Shown piece by piece: positions 1 through 11,203 of a DNA stretch of 64,000 bases. Position numbers and translations under genes: made by a program. How positions within the stretch are numbered: position 1 is the stretch's first letter; each line of letters begins with the position of its first letter. The notes under the pieces were generated by a model. That model saw nothing but the letters and a program-made list of their open reading frames with translations, made no database searches and was not told the DNA's origin. Location of the stretch: assembly GCA_026874595.1 (NCBI GenBank), contig CM049306.1, forward strand, positions 42,160,019 to 42,224,018, in the 5' to 3' direction. Source of the DNA: Sipunculus nudus (taxonomy: Eukaryota > Annelida > Sipuncula > Golfingiida > Sipunculidae).

Positions 1-289
1 ATAAAGATTATATTGTGAATATCCAGGGACACAATATACATAATATAAATGGGTTTTTAGATATAGCTAGATTCCACCTATTTCAGGTGTATAATTCCTT
101 AAGATACGGAGCAATTTCATGTAACTGTGAAAAAAGGTTCTTTCCACTATTTTGAGGGGATATACCCCTCCTATACACTTAGCTATGCGCATGAAATTTC
201 AGTTCACCGTGTATGGATTTCATGGTATGGATCATCAAATTCGAATATACCTGGCCCTTTGTATGTATCTCTCCATGTGCCAGTTCCGT
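1..289. other. Unassigned AT-rich sequence
   Basis: No coding region, RNA gene or repeat was recognised here. Open frames are short and show no domain-like sequence. Confidence 0.5.
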
Positions 290-700
290 GTTAACGACAA
301 GTCGTACGACTCGTCGTACCAGTAATCGAGATCGGTCGTGACCAGTCTTAACCACTAGGTAACTGTTCGTAGCCTGTCTCACGAGATAAAGTACGACAAG
401 TCGGTATCAGTCTGCGACTGCTCGGTAGCTCCGATTGCTACCGATCACATAAGACTACCTCCGACCACTCGTAAACTAGTCGTACGACAACAAAAGAGTA
501 CCACCGATTCTCAAAGACCACTGCCGATCAGTCGTAGGATTGTGAACCGTTTACAATCCTCTGACGACTGGTAAGGAGTTCTTACGACCACTTCAGACAA
601 CCAACGACTTCTTGCGACCATTTAGGACTTGTCGTACGACTTTTCAACGGCTGCCTACGATTTTTCAGTCGCAGGTGATCATAACCTGTCGTACGTACAT
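290..700. repeat. CG-rich patch with repeated GTCGTACGAC palindromes
   Basis: The 10-base palindrome GTCGTACGAC occurs at 301-310, about 479-488 and 631-640, and a near copy (GTCGTACGTA) is at 688-697. Between them are many related pieces such as TACGAC, GCGACCA and ACGACT in both orientations. The CG content contrasts sharply with the AT-rich flanks. The pattern resembles the subterminal repeats of non-autonomous DNA transposons; the Harbinger element at 13.3-16.25 kb has a similar style of CG-rich ends. No clean terminal inverted repeat or target duplication was resolved, so the boundaries are approximate and the class is inference. Confidence 0.5.
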
Positions 701-3700
701 GTGTGACTTGGGCTTAACACAAGTTACATCCATACAACGTCGTGGACGAATGGACCAGTATTGTATCTGCAGGCGCCCGCTCAATCTACGAGCGAAATGA
801 CTGAAAACAAGTTTAATCTGGTGCATATAATACCAAAAAAAATCGGTCAAAAATGGCTTTACTAAATATCATAAAACACACTACTTGAGTGGTGTACTTC
901 GAAACTCCCTTGAATTCTCCATCATTGTACACATAAACGGAGGACCCGTGTATGGGGAGTAAGCACTATAAGTGATGATATAATATAAATAATACGATAG
1001 ACATGTCTGGTATTCTAGGTAGTTATCAGAAATACTGCGGTATATGAAGATGTTATTTAGCAACCAAAATGTCATATTCCAGTTGGTCTTTCCATCACAG
1101 TAAATTATCCAGTCTGAATTTTGGGTTTTTCCTTTCATTATGCGCGACCCTGGTTGGGAGTCGCGCTGCAGATGCTTTCCCTTATGTAGCGTGCATGACG
1201 GGGTCGGGGAATGTCTCAGTCATGGTACAGGACAAATCCTAAACATAATCTGCATGGTAACGAAATTTAAATGTTACAAAGTTAAAATACTGTACAGTCC
1301 ATGTTTGACCTTGATAAAACGATTGTTGTCAGTATCCCAGAGGATGGACACCGCAAACTAATTTGCTTTTTCTTACACTAACAAGTATTTATACAGCAGG
1401 CTGAGTTGATGTCTTTGCCCTTGCTCAGACAGTGCGCCGGGGTTATCGCCACAGCCAGCCGTAACAGGAATTCCCCAGGGTGCTTCTTGCCACCTGTGTC
1501 CTCAACCAGCAATAATGTAGGTTGGTGGTGATTTGGACTTCACGACAGTCTTCAGCTGAAATATGAACAAGCGGTGGGTTTCTTCCTGCACTTTGTGACA
1601 GGCATACAATATCTAACATGCTCACCTTAAACATTTCCAGAGTCTTCTTATATTTTGCAGATATAGTTTATTTGCCAAGATGTTGTTTCCAGATCTGATT
1701 GTTACCTGCATCATGCTGGGCTTGGTCGTTTCAGCTATCAAACCTTTATGATGTTATATGTAGACTAGAAATCCCCCGTCATCTTGAGGTCCCTATTGCT
1801 CTCTAAAGCGTGTTTGCATTCACGTATTCGGCCTAGATTCCTACGTTAATTCGTGCATACGTTCATATATGGCAGGGATCCACACCAAAATCTTATCGAT
1901 TCTTATCGAAATGCTATGAATATTTCATGAGATTCCATTCATGATTGCGTGAGTTATGATGCGACCAAACATACACACACGAACGGGTATGAACGCATAA
2001 CTTCCTCGCGGTTGCATTCTCTCCTTAATCATGCAAACTCCCCTGGAGTCAAGAGCTTTTAAAGTTATTATGTCTCATCTGTAAAAAGAATGTACATGAG
2101 GGGTAAATGTTAGTGCGATTACTTGAAAAAAAATATCAAAGAAGAAATCTGATCCCTCATATAAGTTCCTATACAGATGATACCTCTGTTTTATCCCTGG
2201 AAGCGAACATTACATCTTGACGTTTGTTCATGTGCGCATGCACTGTTGGGATTCCCATAGTAGAATGTTTATCAATGCATATGGGAATGTGAATAAATTT
2301 CCGGCACACACAGCATTACCATGGGCCGATCAAGAATTTACAAAAAGGAGGGGTCCAATTCGTGTGGACTAATGACAAAACCTAAAAGTATGTCCCCGGG
2401 TGGGAAGGGGCACTCCCCACCCGTCTTCTGTCATGTTTTGCCCCTGGTTAGTATGCCTACTTGGGATTTCCTTTAGAGTTATTCCAGCGTACACACCCTT
2501 TTATATCATGGGCTTTTCTCCTGGGAAAATTGTCTTCATTTCCCTCAGAAAATAAGGTATATATCCTTTCGTTATGAAAGTAATTTTGCTCAACAGTATA
2601 ACTTGCATTAAATTTGAACATTTAAGATAATTCTACAGGATAACATTTTTGCTATTTCAATTGAAACAACTGATGTCGTAAGATTTCTTATTATGAGATG
2701 CACTCCTGAAATAAAATGGAGGGAAATCAAAAGAAACTAAAAAGGGAAAGACAGAAATATATCTCAAAATAGGTATGCACAAACTGATGCGTTTTTTTTA
2801 CATAAAAAGTGAAGGACAAATGATAATTTGTCGCGCACCAAAGAAAAACAATTAAAGGGAACATGTCCCCCAAGTCCAATAAAAATCCCCTTCTAAAATG
2901 AAATATCATATAACCATCCGTGTTGTTTACTTTAGTTACACATTCTTTTTACTTAGATGTTTAATTAAATTTATTTCCCTAAAGCTTTTTATAATTTGTG
3001 TTTGTGTTTTTTTTAAATATTCTGTCAGCAATTTTCACTTTCATGTAAAGGTCTTTATTTATAGTATGTAACAGGGCTTTCCTTCTAATAGACTCATGGT
3101 GGACTCGGCTTGATTTCACAAGTCTTTAAATGCAAGTCCAAGTACAAGTCCTAGTCCAGGGCCTTAATAGGAGATCAAAAACATATGTCCTAGTGTATTC
3201 GAAGACACATTGTAAACTTTTCCATTAACATTAATGAAGGTAAAGATATAGACTACAACAAGATTTACATGTCTCTTATGGGAAAATTTCTGTCAGAGTC
3301 GGTATGATATCCTATAATATTTTGCGGATTAGGCGCGGTCATCATCGTAGCGTTCCTCCTGCGTCTACTTAGAAGATACGGGTCTATTGGCCACCAAACT
3401 TTCTGCGCATATAGCGTTCCACATTCAGACTTTCTTTGGATGACTTTCCTGTTGTATTTTCCCTAACCTAATCAAACCCTGGCTATCAAGGATATGCAAC
3501 CGGTGTATTTAAAAAAAATATCGTTTTAAATTCCCGCTTTAACAAATCAAATCGTGTAAAAATGGATTATAAGGTCTAGTCTCAGTATCATATTATATAT
3601 TTCAAAAAGAAAAGTAGAAGAATGGTCATGATTCTCCAAGGTGTCCACATGTCATTCAATAGACACTGGGAAAAAGAATATATAGGTATTCCAAAATTTG

Positions 3701-5240
3701 AACCGTCAGTCTCCCTAAGAAGCAGAGGCATAGCTTAGCATCTCGTTTAGCAAAATCATCAATTTAATATATTTTTGTTACTCGGCTGTGTTTTTCTTTC
3801 TCCCATGGGCCCGTATTTAACAGTTCATTTACCAAGACTGATGTTGAGGCAGCAGCCTCGTTTCCATAATGCTGGCTGTCTCGCGTGGAAGTGTGGTATT
3901 TAACAGAGATAAATGGTGATGAATACCCTATAAAGATCCTGTGGTCACACGGGTCATTAGTCATTGGCAGTTTATCTATATAATATGCTCACATAACGCC
4001 AAATACGGTGGCAGATTAACTCATTTTACGTGTAGGTTGCGACCCTGCACATCTGACTCCGAGCACGGTTATTCCTAACGTTCCTCGGCATCAGTGAAGA
4101 TGCAACCCCGGATAAACACGTGGCAGCATCAATATTTATACGGGTTTCTGAAGAAGCCGTTTTATTTACTTCCTATGGCGGGGAACCCAATGATCTAAAG
4201 ATAAACCATTATCCATAGATATTGGTCTGGTTATGTCAGCCTTTGCCTTATTGGATTTGGATTCGCCAAGACCTGGTTAAACGGCTTGATTAAGATTATG
4301 TATAAATATGGTGATGGTTAAGATTATGTATAAATATGGTGATGGTCGTCTCCCATCCCATAAAAATACAAAAAAGGACAAGAAGAGATTCATATATCCT
4401 CCTCTCTTATGTTTATTTTTGGTTTTTCACGAGCATACGCTAGATCAATATTCTTATATGTTACTCTTTTTACCTTGGAAATATACCGGAGAGATGCTCG
4501 ATTATTTTGCAGCTAGTTCCAATTTGCAGCTCATTCCACATGTCAACAAGGGTTAAATATAATGTAAAAGAACGGTCCCTAATTATTACCTCATTAAGTT
4601 AAACTTCCTGAGTTTTCAACAAAAAACTTCATATCATGGAACTCTTTGGCTTATCAAATTAAATATCGAACATAAATAATAACTTTTCTTCTTTATAAAT
4701 TAATGACAACAGTTAATTTAGAGACGCAAGAATTTTTTCTTGAAAACTATTGTGGTTCACAAAATTAATTATCCCTCACAAAGAATAACATCAACACGAC
4801 GAAAAATAATTTATGGATGATATCTCATTAAATATAAAACAGCACGCTTATAAATCATTTAACTGTAATTTATAAAAAAATGTAACGCAAGTTTAATTTA
4901 ACCCAATCATCCGTTTAATAAGATCAGTAATTAAGTAATTTTTTTCCTCAAACTTGGGGGCACAGTGGGACACGGCGACATTATTCTTATATTCAAGTTA
5001 GGTTCTGGTTACCTCGAGTGGAATACAAATAAATAAATGAGACCTCTAAGATGATGTCGGTTAATTGCCATGATTTGCAAAGGTAAGAGAAAAAGTATAA
5101 CAAAAGCATCCTATAAACAATGTAACCACGTTTTCAAGTAAGTTTCTATACAGAATACCCTTGTTTTGAATAATTGATAAAATATTTCAATTGTTCTGTT
5201 CCAATATATTAAAGATCTATGTGTTACATATATCTGGACC
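701..5240. other. Unassigned AT-rich intergenic or intronic sequence
   Basis: About 4.5 kb without a recognisable gene. Open frames of 60-85 codons in this stretch (for example near 0.9, 1.5, 2.8, 3.8 and 4.4 kb) have no domain-like content. The only clear structure is the short tandem duplication at 4290-4345, listed separately. Confidence 0.5.
4290..4345. repeat. Two tandem 28-bp copies
   Basis: A 28-bp sequence beginning TTAAGATTATGTATAAATAT is directly repeated twice (4290-4317 and 4318-4345). The copies are identical, which suggests recent slippage or local duplication. Confidence 0.9.
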
Positions 5241-5247
5241 AGTCCGA

Positions 5248-5249
<2 letters not shown>

Positions 5250-5324
<75 letters not shown>

Positions 5325-5342
5325 TGGTGTGTGTGTGTGTGT
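5250..5342. repeat. Compound (TA)n-(GT)n microsatellite
   Basis: About 26 bp of TA dinucleotides runs directly into about 65 bp of GT dinucleotides with one GATG interruption. It abuts the left end of the pogo-like element at 5341. Confidence 0.97.
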
Positions 5343-6281
5343 ATAAAACCTCCATGTGTAGAAGTCGAAAGGACTGGTGAATTTACTTCGACACAACCGG
5401 AGTTCGAGACAACCCATATTCATCATATTCAACCTCCAGTCTTGATAAGTATCAATAAATACTGCACATGTTTAGGGCCTATATTATATATTTCTAACAA
5501 ATATTTGCATGAAAGAACAACATAAATGTTATAACTAATTTATTTATAATTAAAAAAACACATAAGTTCCACCAAAATAGGATTAGGTAAATAAAAAAGT
5601 GAAGCAGTTAAGCAGTATAACATGCTCTATGGTAAAAAAAGAGACAGTCTGAAAGGTGTACTCTTGCTACCTATATAAATATATATATATAGTCATGTAT
5701 GTTTATCCTAGAAACATTGAAGGTAAGGATTCCATTATGTTTGGTTTATTAATAACTTCTTGTTTCGAATTAATGGCTTTGTCGGCGAGAGAAGAAAGGC
5801 ATGATTATGAGTGATTAACTGGCCAAACAACGGTCCAGGTATGTAAACCATCCTTGCCGGTATTAATTTATAACTGGTCATCACTGCCGTAGATATGATT
5901 CAATTGATGCACCGTGCACAACTGTTATCCAAACATTAAAGCGGCATGACCTCGAGTCGAACGACAGAGCCGTCGTGCTTGATGAGTAAAAGCCGTGGCG
6001 GTATTAATTACTTACACTGGTCATCAGGGCCCAATCACTTTTGACGGGCCGTGCACAACTGTTATCCAAACATTCTAGCGACATGACTTCGAGTTAAGCG
6101 ATAGAAATTCTAGCTGGGGACCAACAATACACTTCGACACATCAGGTTTTTCGACACATCCGAGTTCGACACAAAAGGAGTTAAATAAGTAAGGTTTTAA
6201 CTGTTTTTTGCAGGGACTCCTCATTCGACTTCGACACAAGCGGGAATTCGACTTAACCGAGTTCGACACAACGAGGTTTCA

Positions 6282-6284
<3 letters not shown>
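5341..6284. mobile_element. Non-autonomous pogo/Tigger-type DNA element (degenerate)
   Basis: The right end, read inward on the minus strand from 6284, begins CAGTGAAACCTCGTTGTGTC and continues with several GTCGAA-type blocks. This is the style of pogo/Tigger (Tc1-mariner superfamily) terminal inverted repeats. A decayed counterpart lies at 5341-5420 (AAACCTCCATGTGTAGAAGT and then CGACACAAC blocks). A TA dinucleotide follows the right end, as expected for this superfamily, but both flanks are microsatellite, so the target duplication cannot be proven. No transposase frame is present, so it is probably a deletion derivative. It contains a 142-bp-period tandem duplication at 5854-6107. Confidence 0.55.
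5854..6107. repeat. Diverged two-copy tandem duplication, period about 142 bp
   Basis: 5854-5967 and 5996-6107 share the order CGGTATTAATT, ACTGGTCATCA, CCGTGCACAACTGTTATCCA, AACATT and GCATGACxTCGAGT. The two copies differ by scattered substitutions and small indels, so the duplication is not recent. Confidence 0.8.

Positions 6285-6362
<78 letters not shown>
6285..6362. repeat. (TA)n microsatellite
   Basis: An uninterrupted run of TA dinucleotides of about 78 bp directly follows the pogo-like right end. Confidence 0.98.
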
Positions 6363-6363
<1 letters not shown>

Positions 6364-6963
6364 CTCGACCCTGGACGTACTTACTGGATATATTAACACG
6401 TCGAAATCACTTTGGTTGGTCGAACGATGCGTAAACAATTTATTTATATGTAGAATCCTTTTACTTAAACAAAGCCAAATGGTTTGTTGTGTATATGTCT
6501 ATATAAATCAATGAGTGCGGGACATACACTGACAGACAGGACCGGGACATCAACACGCAGCCCAGGCATAGCGACCTTGTCAAAGCCTTTCATCTTGTCA
6601 CCCGAACTGTCCTGTCTGTGTTTGCTGTCCCCTTGACGTTCAGCTTGCCTGGTCCCAGCGGTGAAAAATGACATGATACCTCTTCCAAATGTCAATTTCA
6701 TGATGGATAAGATGAGCTTGGTCGTCTGTACTCAGTGACCTGTCCTCAGAAGTCATAATTTTTCTAATTATCCTTTCGTCAATGGTAGTTAGTTACATAA
6801 CAAGGTTAAAATAGGTCGGGTCTCACTTGGTCACCAAAGCCCACAGGTCTCCACAAGGCACAAGCATAACCCAGGGTAGATCAGTACCTATGACTTGCCA
6901 AGTTTATATAAAACTGAAATTAGAAGAGAATTAATTGTAAAATAAGAAAATTCTTGGAATTTA
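6363..6963. other. Unassigned sequence
   Basis: No repeat or gene was recognised. A 78-codon minus-strand open frame (6465-6701) has a polar composition but no motif and no convincing splice sites, so it is not called as a gene. Confidence 0.4.
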
Positions 6964-7120
6964 TGTCCCTCGCTTCCGCCTCTTGTTGTCTCCTGCTTGC
7001 ATTCTCTTGTATCTTTTATTTTTAATTTTCCCTTGAAGATGTCTCCCCATGTCATAGTGGCTGTGTTTTAGTTTTCTTTGTCCCCTGAAGATGTCTCCAC
7101 ATGTAAAAAGATTAATTGTA

Positions 7121-8858
7121 TCCGCCAAAACAGAGTTTTGCGGATACTATGTTTTCAGCTGCACGCCGCCGCCGCCGCGTAGGTTTCCGGAGAACTCCTC
7201 CGTAACCGCTGGGCGGAATTTTACGAAACCCGGGATTATGTTCGGGTCACATGTGAACTGCTGCGCCCCGATTTTATTTTGACCTCTGACCTTTCCTCTG
7301 CGCTCTGCGTCCGTTTGTGCGTCTGTTTCCACACATAAACCCTCATATCTCGGGAACCGTTTGACGGATCAGGAAATTTTTTTTGCACAAATGTAGCCCT
7401 TGGAGAGCTTTATAACATACACAAAAAATGGTGGCGCCACCTGCAACCATGTTTGCACAGTGTCCATCTGTTCGTCTGCCTTGGGTTAAAATCACTCATA
7501 TCTCTGCAGTGACTTGACTAATTCACCTGAAATTTGGCATGCGTATACATCCTGGATAGCTTTTCTGATTTTGTGACAGGTGGCGCCACCTACATTCACG
7601 TTTACGCTGGAGACATCCAAGCTCATATCTCGGGAACCGTTTGACCGATCAGGAAAATTTTTTTGCACAAATGTAGCCCTTGGAGAGCTTTATAACATAC
7701 ACAAAAAATGGTGGCGCCACCTGCAACCATGTTTGCACAGTGTCCATCTGTTCGTCTGCCTTGGGTTAAAATCACTCATATCTCTGCAGTGACTTGACTA
7801 ATTCACCTGAAATTTGGCATGCGTATACATCCTGGATAGCTTTTCTGATTATGTGACAGGTGGCGCCACCTACATTCACGTTTACGCTGGAGACATCCAA
7901 GCTCATATCTTGGGAACCGTTTGACCGATCAGGGAATTTTTTTTGCACAAATGTAGCCCTTGGAGAGCTTTATAACATACACAAAAAATGGTGGCGCCAC
8001 CTGCAACCATGTTTGCACAGTGTCCATCTGTTCGTCTGCCTTGGGTTAAAATCACTCATATCTCTGCAGTGACTTGACTAATTCACCTGAAATTCGGCAT
8101 GCGTATACATCCTGGATAGCTTTTCTGATTTTATGACAGGTGGCGCCACCTACATTCACGTTTACGCTGCAGACATCCAAGCTCATATCTTGGGAACCGT
8201 TTGACCGATCAGGAAAATTTTTTTGCACAAATGTAGCCCTTGGAGAGCTTTATAACATACGCAAAACTGGTGGCGCCACCTGCAGCCATTTTTGCGCAGC
8301 TCCTGTCTGTTTGTCTGCCATGGGATAAAATCACTCATATCTCGGCAGTGGTTTGACATATCTGGCTAAAATTTTGCAGGTTTATACATCCCCGACAGCT
8401 CTCTTGATTTTATGACAGGTGGAGCCACCTGCATTCTAGTTTATGCAGCAGACATCCAAGCTCATATCTTGGGAACCGTTTGACCGATTGGGCCAAAATT
8501 TTGCATGTGTATTGTTCTCACATAGCTCTTTATCATACGCAAAACTGGTGCCGTCACCTGCAAACATTTTTGCTCAGCGTCCATCTGTTTGTCTGCCATG
8601 GGCTAAAATCACTCATATACATGTAGTGGTTTGACTTATCTGCCTTAAATTTTGCATATGTATACAACTGGGACGGCTTTCTGGATTTTGTGGTAGGGGG
8701 GGGGGCAACCTTCATACACAATTTGGCTGCAGACATCCATGCTAATATGCAACACTTCACTCTATTTCCCCTTGCCACTTAATCCATGCCTCACTTCACC
8801 CGTTCCACTCTGATTTAGGCGGATACACGTAGTCGCTTGTCGACTACCCGTATTCTAG
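7121..8858 (+). mobile_element. Non-autonomous Helitron/Helentron-like element with internal satellite
   Basis: The left end begins TCCGCCAAAAC immediately after an A (7120). The right end has a perfect 7-bp-stem hairpin (GTAGTCG 8829-8835, CGACTAC 8841-8847), then seven bases, then CTAG (8855-8858) followed by T. This matches the canonical Helitron rule: 5' TC, 3' hairpin, CTRR end, insertion between A and T, no target duplication. Inverted TATCCGCC/GGCGGATA segments lie near the two ends (7119 and 8817-8824), as in Helentron-derived elements. The middle is a tandem satellite (7340-8720). No Rep/helicase coding sequence is present, so it would depend on an autonomous partner. Confidence 0.65.
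7340..8720. repeat. 280-bp satellite with alternating GGTGGCGCCACC palindromes
   Basis: Three nearly identical 280-bp units begin near 7564, 7844 and 8124, with partial or diverged units on both sides. Each unit holds two related halves of about 130 and 150 bp, and each half carries the palindrome GGTGGCGCCACC (about 7429, 7579, 7709, 7859, 7989, 8140 and 8270). Decayed versions are at 8419 and 8546. Other conserved blocks are CTCATATCTTGGGAACCGTT and TTTTGCACAAATGTAGCCCT. Short open frames repeated at 280-bp spacing are a by-product and not genes. Confidence 0.92.
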
Positions 8859-9098
8859 TTTTGAATTGGGAAAAAAGGGGGATTTTTTTTTTAATTTGTT
8901 TTGTTTTGGAGCTGGTGATAATAAATTTTCAGACAGACACTCCAAAACCAAGGTATGCATGAGAGCAATCACTGACCTAAATTTGAATGAAATCGGATAT
9001 ATTTAGGAAAGTGATCGCATGGAAACGAAAACCTGCCTAACGGACGGACAGACAGACAATCCCAAATTAATGTCCCCGTTCCGCGGAAGCGCGGGACA

Positions 9099-10750
9099 AT
9101 AAAGGTGATATAATCAGAAGTTAGTATAAACAATAACACCGAGACGACAGCGACACCAAAGGAGTTTGTGTCACCTCAACTTTACGTAATGTCCTGTCAG
9201 TTATTAATTAACAACTGTACACGACTATGTGGTAGCGGGTTGATATTCATAAGGCTCTTGTGCGATAATAACCATTCCTCAAATAATGTGAACTGGTCAT
9301 GATTAGAAACAAGTAACACAGCTAAGGCTTGCTCAGTATTAGAACGTGTGTATGTGTATGCGTGTTTATATATACTGCTGGTTTAATTGGTCGGTGTGTT
9401 GAGCACAGGTCTGACATCCACCTGGTTGTATTATCGCTTTAATGGCCAAGTCACGCCTGAGCTAAGATCATCTGCGACATCACAGCGATAAAAACAGCGG
9501 TCTTTGTAAAACAAAAATCCAAATGTTACGATTAATCATACATTATTACATAAATTATTTGTATATAAATCCAACGCATGGTAAAAAAATTTTCTGAGTA
9601 GTCGAATGATAGTTTTGCGATTATCCAGCTGACCGATCACTTTTCGTCGAAGCATGATGCTATAATTTGAGGATTTGGGCGTGGTCCAAAATATTCCTCC
9701 CAGTTGCTCGAATCGCAATTTTGTCTACTCACAAAAACATGGATGTGACAGGTCGCATGCCGAAATAATAAGTATTCCGCAAGTTTTTGTAATTGCAAAT
9801 ATGACAGAACATCGGAATTCGGAATACTGTAGACCGAAAGTCGGCTATCGATGGTTACAATTTACGATTATAACTAACCACCTCAAAACCAGCCTTACAT
9901 TTTCTACAAGATTTTAATCCTCCCAGCGAATGAATTTCCTCTCACTTTAATTTGTCCGTCACCATGCACTATGAATCTCCAACAGTTACACGTGCGTTAT
10001 TTTTTAAATGCCCGTGTCTGCCCACGATTGCAGGTCGTGTTTTGTCGCATCCCGGCGTATCCCCGGTGTGACCTGACTTTTAGTAAATTAATTTGCGCCT
10101 TAACATTTTTCCCAAGTTATCAGTGCAAACGTTGTATAAAGACCAACAAATGTGTCCAGCAGATGTTAATGAATGGCTATATTGTACTAAACAGTCTAAA
10201 TTATGGAGCATACAAAAATAAGCGTAGTGAAACTTCCATAAACACACATACACACACTCTATATATAATAAAAAAAACATTGAAATACTATGATTATATA
10301 TCTTTCATTAAAAATTTCCAAGTGTTACCCAGTGAAATTAATTGCCATATAGGATAAATTCAAATAACGTCGTTAGAACTGCGAAAATGGCTCTATTTAT
10401 TTTAATATGTCCTTTAACTGGTACTTGAGATAATATTTGGGAAATCGAGCGAATCAGGACGGGGCAATTACCAGTACAAACAGATGTGTCTGGGTACTTG
10501 ATGTTAATAATGTCTTGGCGATTTCAGTGTCCCGGCAGGTGGTCATGTAAGTTTCAGTGTCACAGCTGGTATAGACCATGCAGGTCATCATTTCAGGGTT
10601 CAGTGATGTCGATTTCTTCTGTTTTTTATTAACACAAAATGTTCCTTTGTCCGAATATGTCTGCCTTTAGAAAGTGGGAGAAAAGGGGTGCAATATTAAA
10701 CCAGACAGACACAGGTTTCCGCAACAGAGAAACGATTAAAATACAGTTAC
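9099..10750. other. Unassigned AT-rich sequence
   Basis: No repeat element or domain was recognised. A 128-codon plus-strand open frame (9971-10357) has no recognisable domain and ends in low-complexity sequence rich in Tyr, Ile and Lys, so it is not called. Confidence 0.4.
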
Positions 10751-10751
10751 C

Positions 10752-11083
10752 ACTACGGGCGTCAATATAGAGGGGATGGGTTATATATCCCACTTGTTGA
10801 AAAGTGTGTGTGTGTTAGGGGGGGGGGGTGTGGTCAATGTAATCACCTCCTGCTAATAATTAAATATTGAAAATTAAATATACTATTAATTAGAATCATA
10901 CACTTTGCTTCCAAATCTGAGTTTACGAAGAAAATGAATAATATGAATAAAACCTGGTTTAGAATTATTTACACTGGAAACATTATACCTTATTTTTTAA
11001 AACCTTATAATTAATTGTTATATATATTTGAAATGTGTCACACATACAATAAAAAAGTTTATATATATACATATATACAAACT

Positions 11084-11116
<33 letters not shown>

Positions 11117-11203
11117 TTATAAAAAAATAAGATCTTCGATCACCCCTCCCAGGACTGCGATCGAGTCATTCCCACACCCTTGAAGTTATTTGACGCCACT
11201 TAT
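10752..11203. mobile_element. Inverted-repeat family 'GGGCGTCAATA', copy 1 (MITE-like)
   Basis: The left end CGGGCGTCAATATAGAGGGG (10756 on) is matched by an inverted TTTGACGCCACTT at about 11190-11202. Inner G-rich and C-rich blocks can pair. The interior shares ordered blocks with the copies at 23.85 and 34.43 kb: a GGTCAATGTAATCACC-type block, TTTGGTTCC/GCTTCCAAATCTGAGTTT, ATTTTTTAAA, and then a TA/GT tract. No coding sequence is present, consistent with a non-autonomous DNA element of about 450 bp. Confidence 0.65.

Larger units (their letters stand above)
6964..9098. mobile_element. Possible inverted-end element enclosing the Helitron-like unit
   Basis: The left end TGTCCCTCGCTTCCGCC (6964-6980) is matched in inverted orientation by CCGCGGAAGCGCGGGACA (9081-9098). 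The right end is also a hairpin by itself (9071-9098) and is preceded by GGACGGACAGACAGAC. Such paired ends suggest one repeat element into which the Helitron-like unit inserted, or a composite repeat. No target duplication was resolved, so the assignment is tentative. Confidence 0.35.

Noticed and set aside
6465-6720. Possible minus-strand exon (78 codons, polar)
   Set aside because: Two alternative frames look equally coding-like, no clear acceptor and donor pair exists, and no family was recognised.
7580-8328. Three near-identical ~70-codon open frames at 280-bp spacing
   Set aside because: They follow the satellite period and have no codon-level conservation beyond the DNA identity; they are by-products of the tandem repeat.
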